NCBI GenBank assembly: GCA_018826895.1
Contig: JAHJYA010000080.1
Span: forward strand, 1 to 34,069
DNA length: 34,069 bases
Source of the DNA: Gammaproteobacteria bacterium
GTDB lineage: Bacteria; Pseudomonadota; Gammaproteobacteria; Pseudomonadales; Pseudomonadaceae
Reading direction: 5' to 3'
Position numbers and translations under genes: made by a program. The notes under the pieces were generated by a model that was given only the letters and a program-made list of their open reading frames with translations, had not been told where the DNA came from and made no database searches. This document shows, piece after piece, positions 8,112-16,826 of the stretch (within the stretch, counting starts at the first letter, position 1; each line of letters opens with the position of its first letter).

Positions 8112-8591
8112 ATGAAGAAAAGTTCTGCTCAAGGCGCTGAAGATCCGATTCTGCAATGGGTCACCTTCCGCCTGGACAATGAAACCTATGGCATCAACGT
8201 GATGCAGGTGCAGGAAGTACTGCGCTACACCGAGATCGCACCGGTGCCTGGGGCGCCGAGTTATGTGCTGGGTATCATCAACCTGCGCGGCAACGTGGTC
8301 ACGGTGATCGACACCCGTCAGCGCTTTGGTCTGGACTCGGCGGACGTGACCGACAACACCCGTATCGTGATCATCGAGGCGGACAAGCAGGTGGTCGGCA
8401 TTCTGGTCGACAGCGTCGCCGAAGTGGTCTATCTGCGGCAGTCCGAAGTCGAAACCGCGCCTAACGTCGGTAATGATGAGTCGGCCAAGTTCATTCAGGG
8501 CGTGTGCAACAAGAACGGCGAGCTGCTGATTCTGGTCGAGCTGGACAAGATGATGAGCGAGGAAGAGTGGTCCGAGCTGGAGAGCATCTGA
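8112..8591 (+). CDS. cheW: Chemotaxis coupling protein CheW
   Basis: Scaffold protein that links chemoreceptor tips to the CheA P5 domain. The 159-residue protein is a single CheW SH3-like double barrel. Family hallmarks are WVTFRLDNETYGINVMQVQEVLRY at the N side, VPGAPSYVLGIINLRGNVVTVIDTR in the middle, and GILVDSVAEVVYL followed by FIQGVCNKNGELLILVELDKMM at the end. It has normal family length and no extra domain. It follows parP after a 104-base structured gap and is followed closely by the DUF2802 gene. It is probably the main coupling protein for this array, while ParP is a positional variant. Confidence 0.96.
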   Translation: MKKSSAQGAEDPILQWVTFRLDNETYGINVMQVQEVLRYTEIAPVPGAPSYVLGIINLRGNVVTVIDTRQRFGLDSADVTDNTRIVIIEADKQVVGILVDSVAEVVYLRQSEVETAPNVGNDESAKFIQGVCNKNGELLILVELDKMMSEEEWSELESI

Positions 8592-8619
8592 TGCCGGCGC
8601 GAGTGCTGGCTGTGGGGAC

Positions 8620-9036
8620 GTGCGCGTGATCCCGCTGGTTATTGCACTCGTGGCGCTGGGCCTGATCTGCATGGGCCTGGCGATGGCCTGTGTCTGGTTG
8701 CTGCAACAGCAACGCCTCGCCGCGCGTTTGCAGGCTGAGCGCGATGCTCAGCGCGACCTGCGCATCAAGGATCTGGCCAAGCGGCTGGATACCTACCTGA
8801 CGGGCAGTGTGCGTATGGGTGAGGAGCTGCATGAGTTGCGCCGCACTGTCGCGCCGCTACCGGACAAGCTTAACCAGATCGAGCAGCGTGATCCCAGCAG
8901 CCTGTCCTTTACCCAGGCTGCACGGTTGGTTGGTCTTGGGGCCAGTGTTGACGACCTGACCCAGTCCTGTGGCCTGAGCAAGGCTGAGGCCGAACTCATT
9001 AGCCGGTTACACCAGTCCCGCCTGCAAAAATCCTGA
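8620..9036 (+). CDS. DUF2802-type small membrane protein at the end of the che operon
   Basis: Function unknown. The 138-residue protein starts with one strong membrane helix (VIPLVIALVALGLICMGLAM, about 3-26). A charged, probably coiled-coil stretch follows (about 30-85, many Arg/Leu/Glu). The C terminus is compact and helical, AARLVGLGASVDDLTQSCGLSKAEAELISRLHQ (helix-turn-helix-like spacing), as in DUF2802 proteins found after cheW in Pseudomonas. The start is uncertain: GTG at 8620 is the longest, with only a poor GGGGA upstream; GTG at 8626 is also possible. It ends 10 bases before the convergent flhB-like gene, with no hairpin between. Confidence 0.8.
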   Translation: MRVIPLVIALVALGLICMGLAMACVWLLQQQRLAARLQAERDAQRDLRIKDLAKRLDTYLTGSVRMGEELHELRRTVAPLPDKLNQIEQRDPSSLSFTQAARLVGLGASVDDLTQSCGLSKAEAELISRLHQSRLQKS

Positions 9037-9046
9037 GCCCTACTCT

Positions 9047-9370
9047 TTACTGCGGTTCCTTCAAGCGTCGCAGGGGCGGGGCGACGTCGCGCTCCCCGGT
9101 AAAACCCTTGGGCGACTTGCCCTTCAAATACCAGGCAAAGGCAATGATTTCAGCGATGCAGCGGTAGAGCTGTTCGGGAATCGCTTCGCCCAATTCCAGC
9201 CGCGCCAGCAGGCGCACCAGGTCGGCATTCTCATAGATGGGCACTTCGTACTCACGGGCGATCGCGAGGATCGCTTCAGCCAGTTCGTCATCGCCCTTGG
9301 CGCTGAGCACCGGAGCGTTCTGCCCGTCGTAATTGAGGGCGATGGCCTGGCGTGGTGTCGGCTGCTTCAT
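9047..9370 (-). CDS. Free-standing FlhB C-terminal domain protein
   Basis: The 107 residues match only the cytoplasmic C-terminal domain of FlhB/EscU, the export-gate protein that switches substrate class. Recognisable blocks are AIALNYDGQNAPVLSAKGDD, a stretch ending EYEVPIYENADLVRLLARL and ELGEAIPEQLYRCIAEIIAF. There is no membrane domain, and the NPTH autocleavage motif is absent: TPRQ occupies that place, so the protein resembles the fragment FlhB releases after cleavage. Its ATG overlaps the stop of the FliK-like gene (ATGA, 9367-9370), so the two are coupled. It may modulate hook or filament export; this is inference. It converges on the DUF2802 gene. Confidence 0.85.
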   Translation of the reverse strand: MKQPTPRQAIALNYDGQNAPVLSAKGDDELAEAILAIAREYEVPIYENADLVRLLARLELGEAIPEQLYRCIAEIIAFAWYLKGKSPKGFTGERDVAPPLRRLKEPQ

Positions 9371-10911
9371 GCGGTTTCATCCACCCAGCGTTGTTCCAGG
9401 GTCGTGCGGGGACCTTGGGGAGGCACGCCCTGGCGGCAGGCCAGTTCACTGACCGTGAGCCCGGCGCTGGTGAAACGCTCACGCAGGTTATCCAGTTCAG
9501 CATCGATCAGCCGCGCTGTGCTTGCCCGCTCGGCCCACAGCTGGCTGGACAGGTTGCCACGCATCAACTGCACCTGGACCTGCAGGGGGCCGAGCGGGTC
9601 GAGGTCGAAGGCCAGCTCGACACGCCAGAACGCTTCACGAGGTTCATCCTTGGTGCTCTCCTGGGGCTCGTCGCGCTGGATTTTCAACTGGATCGGCACC
9701 AGTTCCTGCTGGTTGCGCATGGGCAACTCCAGTTGCCAGGTGGTCAACAGGTTGCCATCGGGGCCGACCTGGGTCTGCGCCAGGCTGGACAACTGGTGGG
9801 TCTGCAGGCGTGAGACGGCGGCGGCGGCCAGTTTGAGCAGGGTTTCCAGATCGGCCTCGCCTTCCAGGTCGGCTAGCAGCCGAGAGGGCAGGGGGAAACT
9901 CAGCGCTTGCTGGCGTGGCGTCCCCTGGCCGAGAGCTCCCAGGGCATTGCGGGCAAATACCGGCAGCGCCTGAGCCAGGGTGCCGCCCAGGTTGCCCGGC
10001 GCCAACGGCGAGGCGCTGCCCAGGTTGGGCATCAGTTGGCCGATCAGGCGCAGCAGATTGGCCTTGAGATCGGTTGGCAGGCTGGCGCTCTGCCCGCCGA
10101 GAAGTTTTTGCTCGAGCAGCAGGCCGCTGTCTTCCAGTGCCTTGCCCAGGCCCTTGGCCGTGCTCAATTGGCCCGCGTCGGGCAGGGCGCCGAGAAGCTT
10201 GTCGATACTGCCGCGCAAGCCATCGGGCAGACCGTTCTGGTTACCTATGCCCTGCAATGCTTTGAACAGGCCGTCGAGCGAGCCCTGGCGCGCCAGTTGG
10301 CCGCCGAGCTGCTGGCTGAGTTCGAGCTGGCCCAGACGGCTGCTCAGGGGCAGAAAGGTGAGTGCCTGGCTGTCATCTACCCGTGCGCTGAGCAGGCTGC
10401 CAGGGACCAGTGCCAGTGGAGTTTCCAGGGCAAGCTTGCTGCCGGCCAGTGGGGTGTTAAGCAGGTTGGCCAGCACCTTGTAGATCGCTTGACCGGCAGT
10501 CCCTGGGTTGGCCAGCTCGCTGCTCAGTACCTTGGCCTGCAGCAGCGTGCCACTGGGTAGCTGACTCAGGTCGAGGCGGGTCAGCGCCGGGTCGCCGCCG
10601 GCCAGCAGGCTGACCGCCAGGCGCGTGTCGGAGAGGGCGGTAACCGCCAGGGTGGTGCCTTCGAAGAGTGGTCGAGTGCTGGTGGCGGTGAGGGTCGCCT
10701 GGCGGCCACTGTCCAGGGTCAGGCGCAGCAGCAACTGGAAGTTCTGCGCCACTTCCTTGAGGCCGACGACTTCTGCCTTGGCGCTCTCACCGCTGGCCAT
10801 AAGGCCATCAAGGGGCTGCAGCAACTTCACCGCAAGCTCGTTGGCAACCGGGTTCGGACGACTGCTCGGGGAGACCGGCGGTAGGGCGCGCGGTGTGCTG
10901 ATTTCACTCAT
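9367..10911 (-). CDS. FliK-like hook-length control protein (paralogue)
   Basis: The 514-residue protein has a long Leu/Gly/Ser/Gln-rich N-terminal and middle part, followed by a C-terminal Flg_hook-type domain. The C-terminal blocks are LLTTWQLELPMRNQQ, FWRVELAFDLDPLGPLQVQV, MRGNLSSQLWAERASTARLI and LDNLRERFTSAGL, ending with VSELACRQG. FliK measures the hook and triggers the FlhB specificity switch. The true fliK normally sits in another flagellar cluster, so this is probably a second copy working with the overlapping FlhB-C protein downstream. The start is ATG at 10911, with no clear ribosome binding site. It shares a 138-base divergent region with ccmA. Confidence 0.75.
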   Translation of the reverse strand: MSEISTPRALPPVSPSSRPNPVANELAVKLLQPLDGLMASGESAKAEVVGLKEVAQNFQLLLRLTLDSGRQATLTATSTRPLFEGTTLAVTALSDTRLAVSLLAGGDPALTRLDLSQLPSGTLLQAKVLSSELANPGTAGQAIYKVLANLLNTPLAGSKLALETPLALVPGSLLSARVDDSQALTFLPLSSRLGQLELSQQLGGQLARQGSLDGLFKALQGIGNQNGLPDGLRGSIDKLLGALPDAGQLSTAKGLGKALEDSGLLLEQKLLGGQSASLPTDLKANLLRLIGQLMPNLGSASPLAPGNLGGTLAQALPVFARNALGALGQGTPRQQALSFPLPSRLLADLEGEADLETLLKLAAAAVSRLQTHQLSSLAQTQVGPDGNLLTTWQLELPMRNQQELVPIQLKIQRDEPQESTKDEPREAFWRVELAFDLDPLGPLQVQVQLMRGNLSSQLWAERASTARLIDAELDNLRERFTSAGLTVSELACRQGVPPQGPRTTLEQRWVDETA

Positions 10912-10965
10912 CGGCGGGTTACAACCTGTCGAAAAAGGCCACTGCGGGGCACAGGGTACGGCATG

Positions 10966-10971
10966 TATAAT
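10966..10971 (+). promoter_or_regulatory. Possible -10 box upstream of ccmA
   Basis: TATAAT lies in the 138-base divergent region between the FliK-like gene and ccmA. There is no good -35 at 16-18 bases upstream (CTGCGG region). The same segment read on the minus strand gives only TATACA-like sequence. It is the best promoter candidate I see for the ccm operon, with low certainty. Confidence 0.35.
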
Positions 10972-11049
10972 GCCGCCCCGTCCGGGTCAGCATGCGTCAG
11001 TATAGCGGCCAAGACTCTGCCGACTTGAACAGCATAAGGTACCCATGCC

Positions 11050-11682
11050 TTGACCATCCCCCTTCTTGAAGCGGTCGCCCTTGCCTGCGAGCGGGATTGG
11101 CGAATGCTGTTCGAGAACCTCGACCTGCACCTCGGTGCCGGTGAAATGCTTCAGGTCAGTGGGCCCAATGGCAGCGGCAAGACCAGCCTGCTGCGCCTTC
11201 TGGCGGGTCTGATGCAACCTACCAGCGGGGACATTCTTCTAAATGGGCAGCCACTGGCTGGTCAGCGTAGCGAACTGGCGCGCAATCTTCTATGGATCGG
11301 ACACGCGCCAGGCATCAAAGGTTTGTTGAGCGCGGAAGAAAATCTCGCCTGGTTGTGTGCCCTGCATCACCCTGCCACGCGTAGTGCTATCTGGCAGGCG
11401 TTGGCTGCAATCGGCCTGAAAGGTTTCGAGGATGTTCCCTGTCATACCCTGTCGGCCGGCCAGCAACGCCGTGTGGCCCTGGCTCGACTGTACCTGGATG
11501 GGCCGCGTTTGTGGGTGCTCGATGAGCCGTTCACGGCATTGGATAAGGCGGCTGTGGCTCAGCTCGAACAGCACCTGGCCGCGCATTGCGAGGCAGGCGG
11601 CAGCGTGGTGTTGACGACTCACCATAGCCTGACCCTGAAGCCTGCTGGCTACCGCGAACTGGATCTGGGGCGGGTGGCCTGA
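11050..11682 (+). CDS. ccmA: Haem exporter ATPase CcmA
   Basis: ATP-binding subunit of the CcmABCD transporter that releases haem-loaded CcmE for cytochrome c assembly. It is a complete 210-residue ABC ATPase: Walker [10 protein letters not shown] (38-46), signature LSAGQQRR (134-141), Walker B with DEP ([12 protein letters not shown], 154-165) and H-loop TTHHS (from 189). The conserved N terminus [15 protein letters not shown] requires the TTG at 11050. Oddly, an ATG at 11045, placed five bases after AAGG, opens a frame of only two codons (ATG CCT TGA) whose stop overlaps this TTG. Translation of CcmA may therefore depend on reinitiation. ccmB begins on the next base after the stop. Confidence 0.94.
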   Translation: MTIPLLEAVALACERDWRMLFENLDLHLGAGEMLQVSGPNGSGKTSLLRLLAGLMQPTSGDILLNGQPLAGQRSELARNLLWIGHAPGIKGLLSAEENLAWLCALHHPATRSAIWQALAAIGLKGFEDVPCHTLSAGQQRRVALARLYLDGPRLWVLDEPFTALDKAAVAQLEQHLAAHCEAGGSVVLTTHHSLTLKPAGYRELDLGRVA

Positions 11683-12354
11683 ATGAGTGGTGTATTTTTT
11701 CTGTTGATGCGCCGTGAGGCACGCCTGTTGTTCCGCCGTCCGGCAGAGCTGGCCAACCCCCTGGTGTTCTTCGCCATTGTCATCGCGCTATTCCCTCTGG
11801 CGGTCGGTCCGGAAAAACAATTGTTGCAAACCCTGTCGCCAGGGCTGATCTGGGTGGCGGCGCTATTGGCCGTGCTGCTCTCGCTGGATGGGCTTTTCCG
11901 CAGTGATTTCGAGGACGGCTCGCTCGAGCAGTGGGTCCTTTCGTCGCACCCCTTGCCTCTTCTGGTGTTGGCTAAAGTGCTGGCACACTGGCTTTTCTCG
12001 GGGTTGGCGCTGGTGCTGCTGGCACCTTTGCTGGCGTTGATGCTCGGTCTGCCGGTGCGCTGCCTGCCGGTATTGCTGCTCTCGCTGCTGCTGGGCACCC
12101 CCGTGCTGAGCTTGCTGGGAGCCGTCGGTGCGGCGCTTACGGTCGGCCTCAAACGCGGCGGTTTGCTCCTCGCGCTGTTGATCCTACCGCTGTACATCCC
12201 GGTGCTGATTCTCGGCAGTGGGGCGCTGCAAGCCAGTCTGCAGGGATTGCCGACCAGCGGTTACCTGCTGTGGCTGGCCAGTCTGGCCGCGCTGGCGGTA
12301 ACCCTGACACCTTTTGCAATCGGCGCCGGTCTGACGATCAGCGTCGCCGAGTAG
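11683..12354 (+). CDS. ccmB: Haem exporter membrane subunit CcmB
   Basis: Integral membrane partner of CcmA in the CcmABCD complex of the cytochrome c maturation (System I) pathway. The 223 residues form six hydrophobic segments, about 21-43, 46-66, 97-121, 128-150, 157-179 and 193-217. The conserved opening FLLMRREARLLFRRPAELANPLVFF precedes the first membrane segment, and FEDGSLEQWVLSSHPLP lies in the cytoplasmic loop. The length is that of the family. The ATG directly abuts the ccmA TGA, so the two are coupled. Seventy-six bases follow before ccmC, the loosest junction in this operon. Confidence 0.94.
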   Translation: MSGVFFLLMRREARLLFRRPAELANPLVFFAIVIALFPLAVGPEKQLLQTLSPGLIWVAALLAVLLSLDGLFRSDFEDGSLEQWVLSSHPLPLLVLAKVLAHWLFSGLALVLLAPLLALMLGLPVRCLPVLLLSLLLGTPVLSLLGAVGAALTVGLKRGGLLLALLILPLYIPVLILGSGALQASLQGLPTSGYLLWLASLAALAVTLTPFAIGAGLTISVAE

Positions 12355-12430
12355 ACAATAGGCCGGCAAGGCCAGTGGACGCATCGCGCAATGCGCAGTG
12401 ACGTTCGACCATGCACTGATGAGTGACCTG

Positions 12431-13186
12431 ATGAACTGGACGTGGTTTCACAAACTGGGCTCGCCCAAATGGTTTTACCAGATCAGCGGCCGTTGGCTGC
12501 CCTGGCTGGCCGTTGCTGCGGTATTGCTGATCGCTATTGGCCTGGTCTGGGGGCTGGCATTCGCGCCGCCGGATTATCAGCAGGGCAATAGCTTTCGCAT
12601 TATCTATATCCACGTGCCGGCAGCCTTTCTCGCCCAGTCGATCTACGTGATGCTGGCCGTTGCCGGGCTGGTCGGCCTGGTCTGGAAGATGAAGCTGGCC
12701 GATGTCGCCTTGCAGCAGGCGGCGCCGTTCGGTGCCTGGATGACCTTTATCGCACTGCTAACCGGCGCCATCTGGGGCAAACCGACCTGGGGCACCTACT
12801 GGGTCTGGGACGCTCGCCTGACCTCGATGCTGATCCTGCTGTTTCTCTACTTCGGCGTGATTGCCCTGGGTAACGCCATCACCAACCGCGACAGCGCGGC
12901 CAAGGCCTGCGCGGTCCTGGCCATTGTTGGGGTGGTGAATATTCCGATCATCAAGTACTCGGTGGAGTGGTGGAACACCCTGCACCAGCCGGCCACGTTC
13001 AGCGTGGTGGCCAAGCCGGCGATGCCGTTCGAGATGTGGATGCCGCTGCTGATCATGGTTCTGGGCTTCTACTGCCTGTTCGGCGCGGTGCTGTTGCTGC
13101 GTATGCGACTCGAGGTGCTCAAGCGCGAGGCACGCAGCAGTTGGGCGCAGGTCGAGATCCGCGCACAGTTGGAGAAAACCCCATGA
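12431..13186 (+). CDS. ccmC: Haem handling membrane protein CcmC
   Basis: Presents haem at the periplasmic face of the membrane and hands it to CcmE. From ATG at 12431 the protein has 251 residues and aligns from [20 protein letters not shown] with the family start. In-frame alternatives at 12398 (GTG) and 12419 (ATG) would add 11 or 4 poorly conserved residues, and none has a strong ribosome binding site. The tryptophan-rich WWD domain ([18 protein letters not shown], about 115-132) binds haem with the flanking ligands H61 (IIYIHVPAA) and H185 ([11 protein letters not shown]). Six membrane helices are expected. Its stop overlaps ccmD by four bases. Confidence 0.94.
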   Translation: MNWTWFHKLGSPKWFYQISGRWLPWLAVAAVLLIAIGLVWGLAFAPPDYQQGNSFRIIYIHVPAAFLAQSIYVMLAVAGLVGLVWKMKLADVALQQAAPFGAWMTFIALLTGAIWGKPTWGTYWVWDARLTSMLILLFLYFGVIALGNAITNRDSAAKACAVLAIVGVVNIPIIKYSVEWWNTLHQPATFSVVAKPAMPFEMWMPLLIMVLGFYCLFGAVLLLRMRLEVLKREARSSWAQVEIRAQLEKTP

Positions 13187-13359
13187 GTTTCGCATCGTTC
13201 GGCGAGTTTCTCGCCATGGGCAATCACGGCCCTTACGTGTGGAGTGCTTATGCCATCAGCCTCGCGGTAATAGGGTTGAATGTGGCGCTGCCAATTCTGG
13301 CGCGGCGTCGTTACCTGCAAGACGAGGCGCGTCGTTTGCGCCGGGAGGAGTCGAAGTGA
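13183..13359 (+). CDS. ccmD: Haem exporter small subunit CcmD
   Basis: Small membrane protein of the CcmABCD complex that helps release holo-CcmE. The 58 residues have the family pattern: short N terminus [20 protein letters not shown], one membrane helix ([20 protein letters not shown], about 21-40), and a basic cytoplasmic tail [17 protein letters not shown]. Its ATG overlaps the ccmC stop (ATGA at 13183-13186), and its own stop overlaps the GTG start of ccmE. GGAGGAG inside its 3' end (13344-13350) serves ccmE. Confidence 0.93.
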   Translation: MSFASFGEFLAMGNHGPYVWSAYAISLAVIGLNVALPILARRRYLQDEARRLRREESK

Positions 13360-13844
13360 ACCCTGTCCGCAAGAAACGCCTGTATATCGTGCTGGCGATT
13401 CTCGCCGGTGTCGGCATTGCCGTCGCCCTTGCGCTGAGTGCCCTGCAGCAGAACATCAACCTGTTCTACACACCGACCCAGATCGCCACGGGCGAAGCGC
13501 CGCAGGACACGCGCATCCGTGCCGGTGGCCTGGTGGAGGAGGGCTCGGTGAAGCGCTCCGGTAATTCGCTGGATACCGATTTCGTCGTCACCGACGGTGC
13601 GCAACGCGTGACCATCCGTTACAGCGGCATCCTCCCGGACCTGTTCCGTGAAGGGCAGGGCATTGTCGCCATGGGCAAGCTGGACAGCCAGAACGTGCTG
13701 ATCGCCGATGAGGTGCTGGCCAAGCACGACGAAAACTACATGCCACCGGAAGTCATGCAAGCGCTGGAAAAAAGCGGCATGAAGCAACAGCACGATGCAG
13801 CCAAGGCCGCGCAAGACTCGGCCAAGCAGGGGTACGCACAATGA
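13356..13844 (+). CDS. ccmE: Periplasmic haem chaperone CcmE
   Basis: Carries haem covalently from CcmC to the CcmF/CcmH ligase. It has 162 residues from a GTG start at 13356, six bases after GGAGGAG. After a short basic N terminus (NPVRKKR) comes one membrane anchor (about 9-30). A periplasmic beta-barrel domain follows, with the haem-attachment histidine H124 and Y128 in [14 protein letters not shown]. The last 25 residues are a polar, flexible Gln/Ala/Lys-rich tail. The start overlaps the ccmD stop and the end overlaps the ccmF start (ATGA at 13841-13844). Confidence 0.95.
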   Translation: MNPVRKKRLYIVLAILAGVGIAVALALSALQQNINLFYTPTQIATGEAPQDTRIRAGGLVEEGSVKRSGNSLDTDFVVTDGAQRVTIRYSGILPDLFREGQGIVAMGKLDSQNVLIADEVLAKHDENYMPPEVMQALEKSGMKQQHDAAKAAQDSAKQGYAQ

Positions 13845-15814
13845 TTCCCGAACTCGGCCATCTGGCGATGATCCTGGCGCTGTGCATGGCGCTGGTGCAG
13901 GCGACCCTGCCGATGATCGGCGCCTGGCGTGGCGACCGGCAGTGGATGGGGCTGGCGCAGCCGGCGGCCTGGGGGCAGTTCAGCTTCCTGCTGTTCTCCT
14001 TTGCCTGCCTGACCTATGCCTTTATGGTTGACGATTTCTCCGTGGCCTATGTGGCCAACAACTCCAACAGTGCCTTGCCCTGGTACTACAAGTTCAGCGC
14101 CGTATGGGGTGCCCATGAAGGCTCGCTGCTGCTCTGGGGCTTGATCCTGGCCGGCTGGACTTTTGCAGTGGCGATCTTCTCGCGGCAGTTGCCCGAGGAA
14201 ATGCTGGCGCGGGTACTGGGTGTGATGGGCATGATCAGCATCGGCTTCCTGCTGTTTTTGATCGTCACCTCCAACCCCTTCGAGCGTCTGCTGTTCAACA
14301 CCCCGGTGGATGGCCGCGACCTCAATCCGCTGTTGCAGGACTTTGGCCTGATCGTCCACCCGCCGATGCTCTATATGGGCTACGTGGGCTTCTCGGTCGC
14401 CTTCGCCTTTGCCATTGCCGCACTGCTCGGCGGCAAGCTGGATGCGGCCTGGGCGCGCTGGTCGCGGCCCTGGACCACGGTGGCCTGGGCCTTCCTCGGC
14501 ATCGGTATCGCCCTGGGCTCCTGGTGGGCCTATTACGAGCTCGGTTGGGGCGGCTGGTGGTTCTGGGACCCGGTGGAGAACGCTTCCTTTATGCCCTGGC
14601 TGGTCGGCACCGCGCTGATCCACTCCCTGGCCGTGACCGAGAAGCGTGGGGTGTTCAAGAGCTGGACCGTGCTGCTGGCGATTGCTGCCTTCAGCCTGAG
14701 CCTGCTCGGAACCTTCCTGGTGCGCTCCGGCGTACTGACCTCGGTGCATGCGTTCGCCAGCGATCCCGAGCGTGGCGTCTTTATTCTCGCCTTCCTGCTA
14801 ATCGTGGTCGGCAGCTCGCTGGCGCTGTTCGCCTTGCGTGCGCCTATCGTGAAAAGCCAGGTGGGCTTTGCCCTGTGGTCGCGCGAGACGCTGTTGCTGG
14901 TCAATAACCTGATTCTCGTGGTGGCGGCGGCGATGATTCTGCTCGGCACGCTCTACCCGCTGGTGCTCGATGCCTTGAGTGGCACCAAGCTGTCCGTCGG
15001 TCCGCCTTACTTCAACGCGCTGTTCGTGCCGCTGATGGGCCTGCTGATGGCCATGATTGGCGTGGGCGTGCTGGTGCGCTGGAAGGACACGCCAGTGCGT
15101 TGGCTGTTCGGCATGCTCAGCCCGGTGTTGATCGCCAGTGTGGTGCTGGCCGTGGTCGCGACCCTGTTGGCGGGTGACTTCCACTGGGCTGCCTTGGCCG
15201 TCTGGTTGCTGGCGGGTTGGGTGGTGCTGGCGGGCGTGCGCGATATTCACGACAAGACGCGTCATAAAGGTTTGCTCAAAGGCTTGCCGAGCCTGACGCG
15301 CAGCTACTGGGGCATGCAGATGGCGCATTTGGGCATGGCCATTTGCGCGCTGGGTGTGGTGCTGACCAGCCACGGCAGCTTCGAGCGCGACATGCGCATG
15401 GCGCCGGGTGACTCGGTGGACATTGGTGGCTACAGCTTCGTATTTGAAGGCGCCGAGCACCATGAAGGGCCCAACTTCACCTCGGACAAGGGCACCGTGC
15501 GGATCCTTGAGGACGGTCGGCAGATTGCCGTGCTGCACCCCGAGAAGCGCCTGTACACCGTGCAGCAGTCGATGATGACCGAGGCTGGCATTGATGCCGG
15601 CATCACCCGTGACCTGTTCGTCGCCCTTGGCGAACCGCTGGATAACGGTGCCTGGGCGGTGCGCGTGCATATCAAGCCGTTTGTCCGTTGGATCTGGCTC
15701 GGTGCCTTGCTGATGGGCTTCGGCGGGCTGCTGGCCGCGGCAGACAAACGCTACCGCATGAAGGTGCGCACACGGGTGCGGGATGCGCTTAACCTCGAAG
15801 GGGCACGCGCATGA
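13841..15814 (+). CDS. ccmF: Cytochrome c haem lyase subunit CcmF
   Basis: Large membrane protein that takes haem from CcmE and, with CcmH and CcmI, joins it to CXXCH motifs of apocytochrome c. 657 residues, full family length, with many membrane helices. The WWD haem-handling domain [16 protein letters not shown] starts at G235. Likely haem ligands H173 ([11 protein letters not shown]), H261 ([13 protein letters not shown]) and H303 ([12 protein letters not shown]) fall at the same positions as in the E. coli protein. A fourth, H496 ([13 protein letters not shown]), corresponds to E. coli H491. Overlaps ccmE and ccmG by four bases each. Confidence 0.96.
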   Translation: MIPELGHLAMILALCMALVQATLPMIGAWRGDRQWMGLAQPAAWGQFSFLLFSFACLTYAFMVDDFSVAYVANNSNSALPWYYKFSAVWGAHEGSLLLWGLILAGWTFAVAIFSRQLPEEMLARVLGVMGMISIGFLLFLIVTSNPFERLLFNTPVDGRDLNPLLQDFGLIVHPPMLYMGYVGFSVAFAFAIAALLGGKLDAAWARWSRPWTTVAWAFLGIGIALGSWWAYYELGWGGWWFWDPVENASFMPWLVGTALIHSLAVTEKRGVFKSWTVLLAIAAFSLSLLGTFLVRSGVLTSVHAFASDPERGVFILAFLLIVVGSSLALFALRAPIVKSQVGFALWSRETLLLVNNLILVVAAAMILLGTLYPLVLDALSGTKLSVGPPYFNALFVPLMGLLMAMIGVGVLVRWKDTPVRWLFGMLSPVLIASVVLAVVATLLAGDFHWAALAVWLLAGWVVLAGVRDIHDKTRHKGLLKGLPSLTRSYWGMQMAHLGMAICALGVVLTSHGSFERDMRMAPGDSVDIGGYSFVFEGAEHHEGPNFTSDKGTVRILEDGRQIAVLHPEKRLYTVQQSMMTEAGIDAGITRDLFVALGEPLDNGAWAVRVHIKPFVRWIWLGALLMGFGGLLAAADKRYRMKVRTRVRDALNLEGARA

Positions 15815-16347
15815 GACGCCTGATTCTGCTGCTGCCTCTGGTGCTGTTTCTCGGTGTGGCGGTGTTTCTCTACCGTGGCCTGTTTATGGACCCTTCCGAG
15901 CTGCCGTCGGCGCTGATCGACAAGCCATTTCCGGCATTTTCCCTGCCGGCGGTGGAGGGTGACCGCACCCTGACCCAGCGCGACATCATCGGCCAGCCCG
16001 CATTGGTCAATGTCTGGGCAACCTGGTGTGTCGCCTGCCGGGTGGAGCACCCTGTATTGAACAAGCTGGCCGAGGCCGGGGTGCGCATCTACGGGGTGAA
16101 TTACAAGGACGACAACGCCAGCGCCCGTAAGTGGCTGGTCGAGTTCCACGACCCCTATCAGTTAAATATTGAGGATGCCCGCGGCTCTCTGGGGCTGGAT
16201 CTGGGGGTGTACGGCGCGCCGGAAACCTTCCTGATCGACAAGGACGGCATCATTCGCCACAAGTTTGTCGGCGTGATCGACGAGCGGGTCTGGCGCGAGA
16301 AACTGGCGCCTCTGTATCAGGCGCTAGTCGATGAGGTCACCCCATGA
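15811..16347 (+). CDS. ccmG: Thiol:disulfide oxidoreductase CcmG/DsbE
   Basis: Membrane-tethered periplasmic thioredoxin-like protein that keeps the haem-binding cysteines of apocytochrome c, or those of CcmH, reduced. 178 residues: an uncleaved N-terminal anchor (about 3-21), the conserved entry IDKPFPAFSLPAVEG, the active site WATWCVACRVEHP with C73 and C76, and the cis-proline loop YGAPETFLID. The WCVAC sequence is normal for CcmG, which usually has WCxxC with acidic surroundings. ATGA overlaps at both ends couple it to ccmF and ccmH. Confidence 0.95.
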   Translation: MRRLILLLPLVLFLGVAVFLYRGLFMDPSELPSALIDKPFPAFSLPAVEGDRTLTQRDIIGQPALVNVWATWCVACRVEHPVLNKLAEAGVRIYGVNYKDDNASARKWLVEFHDPYQLNIEDARGSLGLDLGVYGAPETFLIDKDGIIRHKFVGVIDERVWREKLAPLYQALVDEVTP

Positions 16348-16826
16348 AGCGTTTTGCAGCAGCCCTGCTGCTTGGCTTGGCCGCGCTCGGTGTGGCGCAT
16401 GCGGCAATCGATACGTTCGAGTTTGCCAGCGAGGCTGATCGCCAGCGTTATCGCACCCTGGTCGAAGAGCTGCGCTGCCCCAAGTGTCAGAACCAGAACA
16501 TCGCCGACTCCGACGCGCCCATTGCCATGGACCTGCGTGCTCAGGTCTACGCCAAGCTCGAAGAGGGACAGAGTGATGCGCAGATCATCGATTACCTGGT
16601 CTCGCGCTATGGCGATTTTGTGCTCTACAAGCCGCCAGTCACCGCGCGCACTCTGCTGCTCTGGTACGGCCCGGGTGCCTTGTTGCTCGGCGGTTTTGTG
16701 CTGCTCGGGGTCATCGTGCTGCGTCGCCGTCGTACCCGCGGTGAAGTAGACGTTGGCCTGTCGCAGGATGAACAGGATCGCCTGGCCTCGCTGCTCAATC
16801 CCACGCCTTCGGATAAGAAAGACTGA
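16344..16826 (+). CDS. ccmH: Apocytochrome c thiol-handling protein CcmH
   Basis: Periplasmic redox protein of the haem ligase that reduces or holds the apocytochrome CXXCH. 160 residues: signal peptide (about 1-20, ending VAHA), then the three-helix domain with the [19 protein letters not shown] motif (C45 and C48), then a membrane anchor (about 101-126) and a short cytoplasmic tail. Length fits the short Pseudomonas type, with the CcmI part encoded separately; in E. coli CcmH the two are fused. It overlaps ccmG by four bases and ccmI by one base. Confidence 0.95.
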   Translation: MKRFAAALLLGLAALGVAHAAIDTFEFASEADRQRYRTLVEELRCPKCQNQNIADSDAPIAMDLRAQVYAKLEEGQSDAQIIDYLVSRYGDFVLYKPPVTARTLLLWYGPGALLLGGFVLLGVIVLRRRRTRGEVDVGLSQDEQDRLASLLNPTPSDKKD

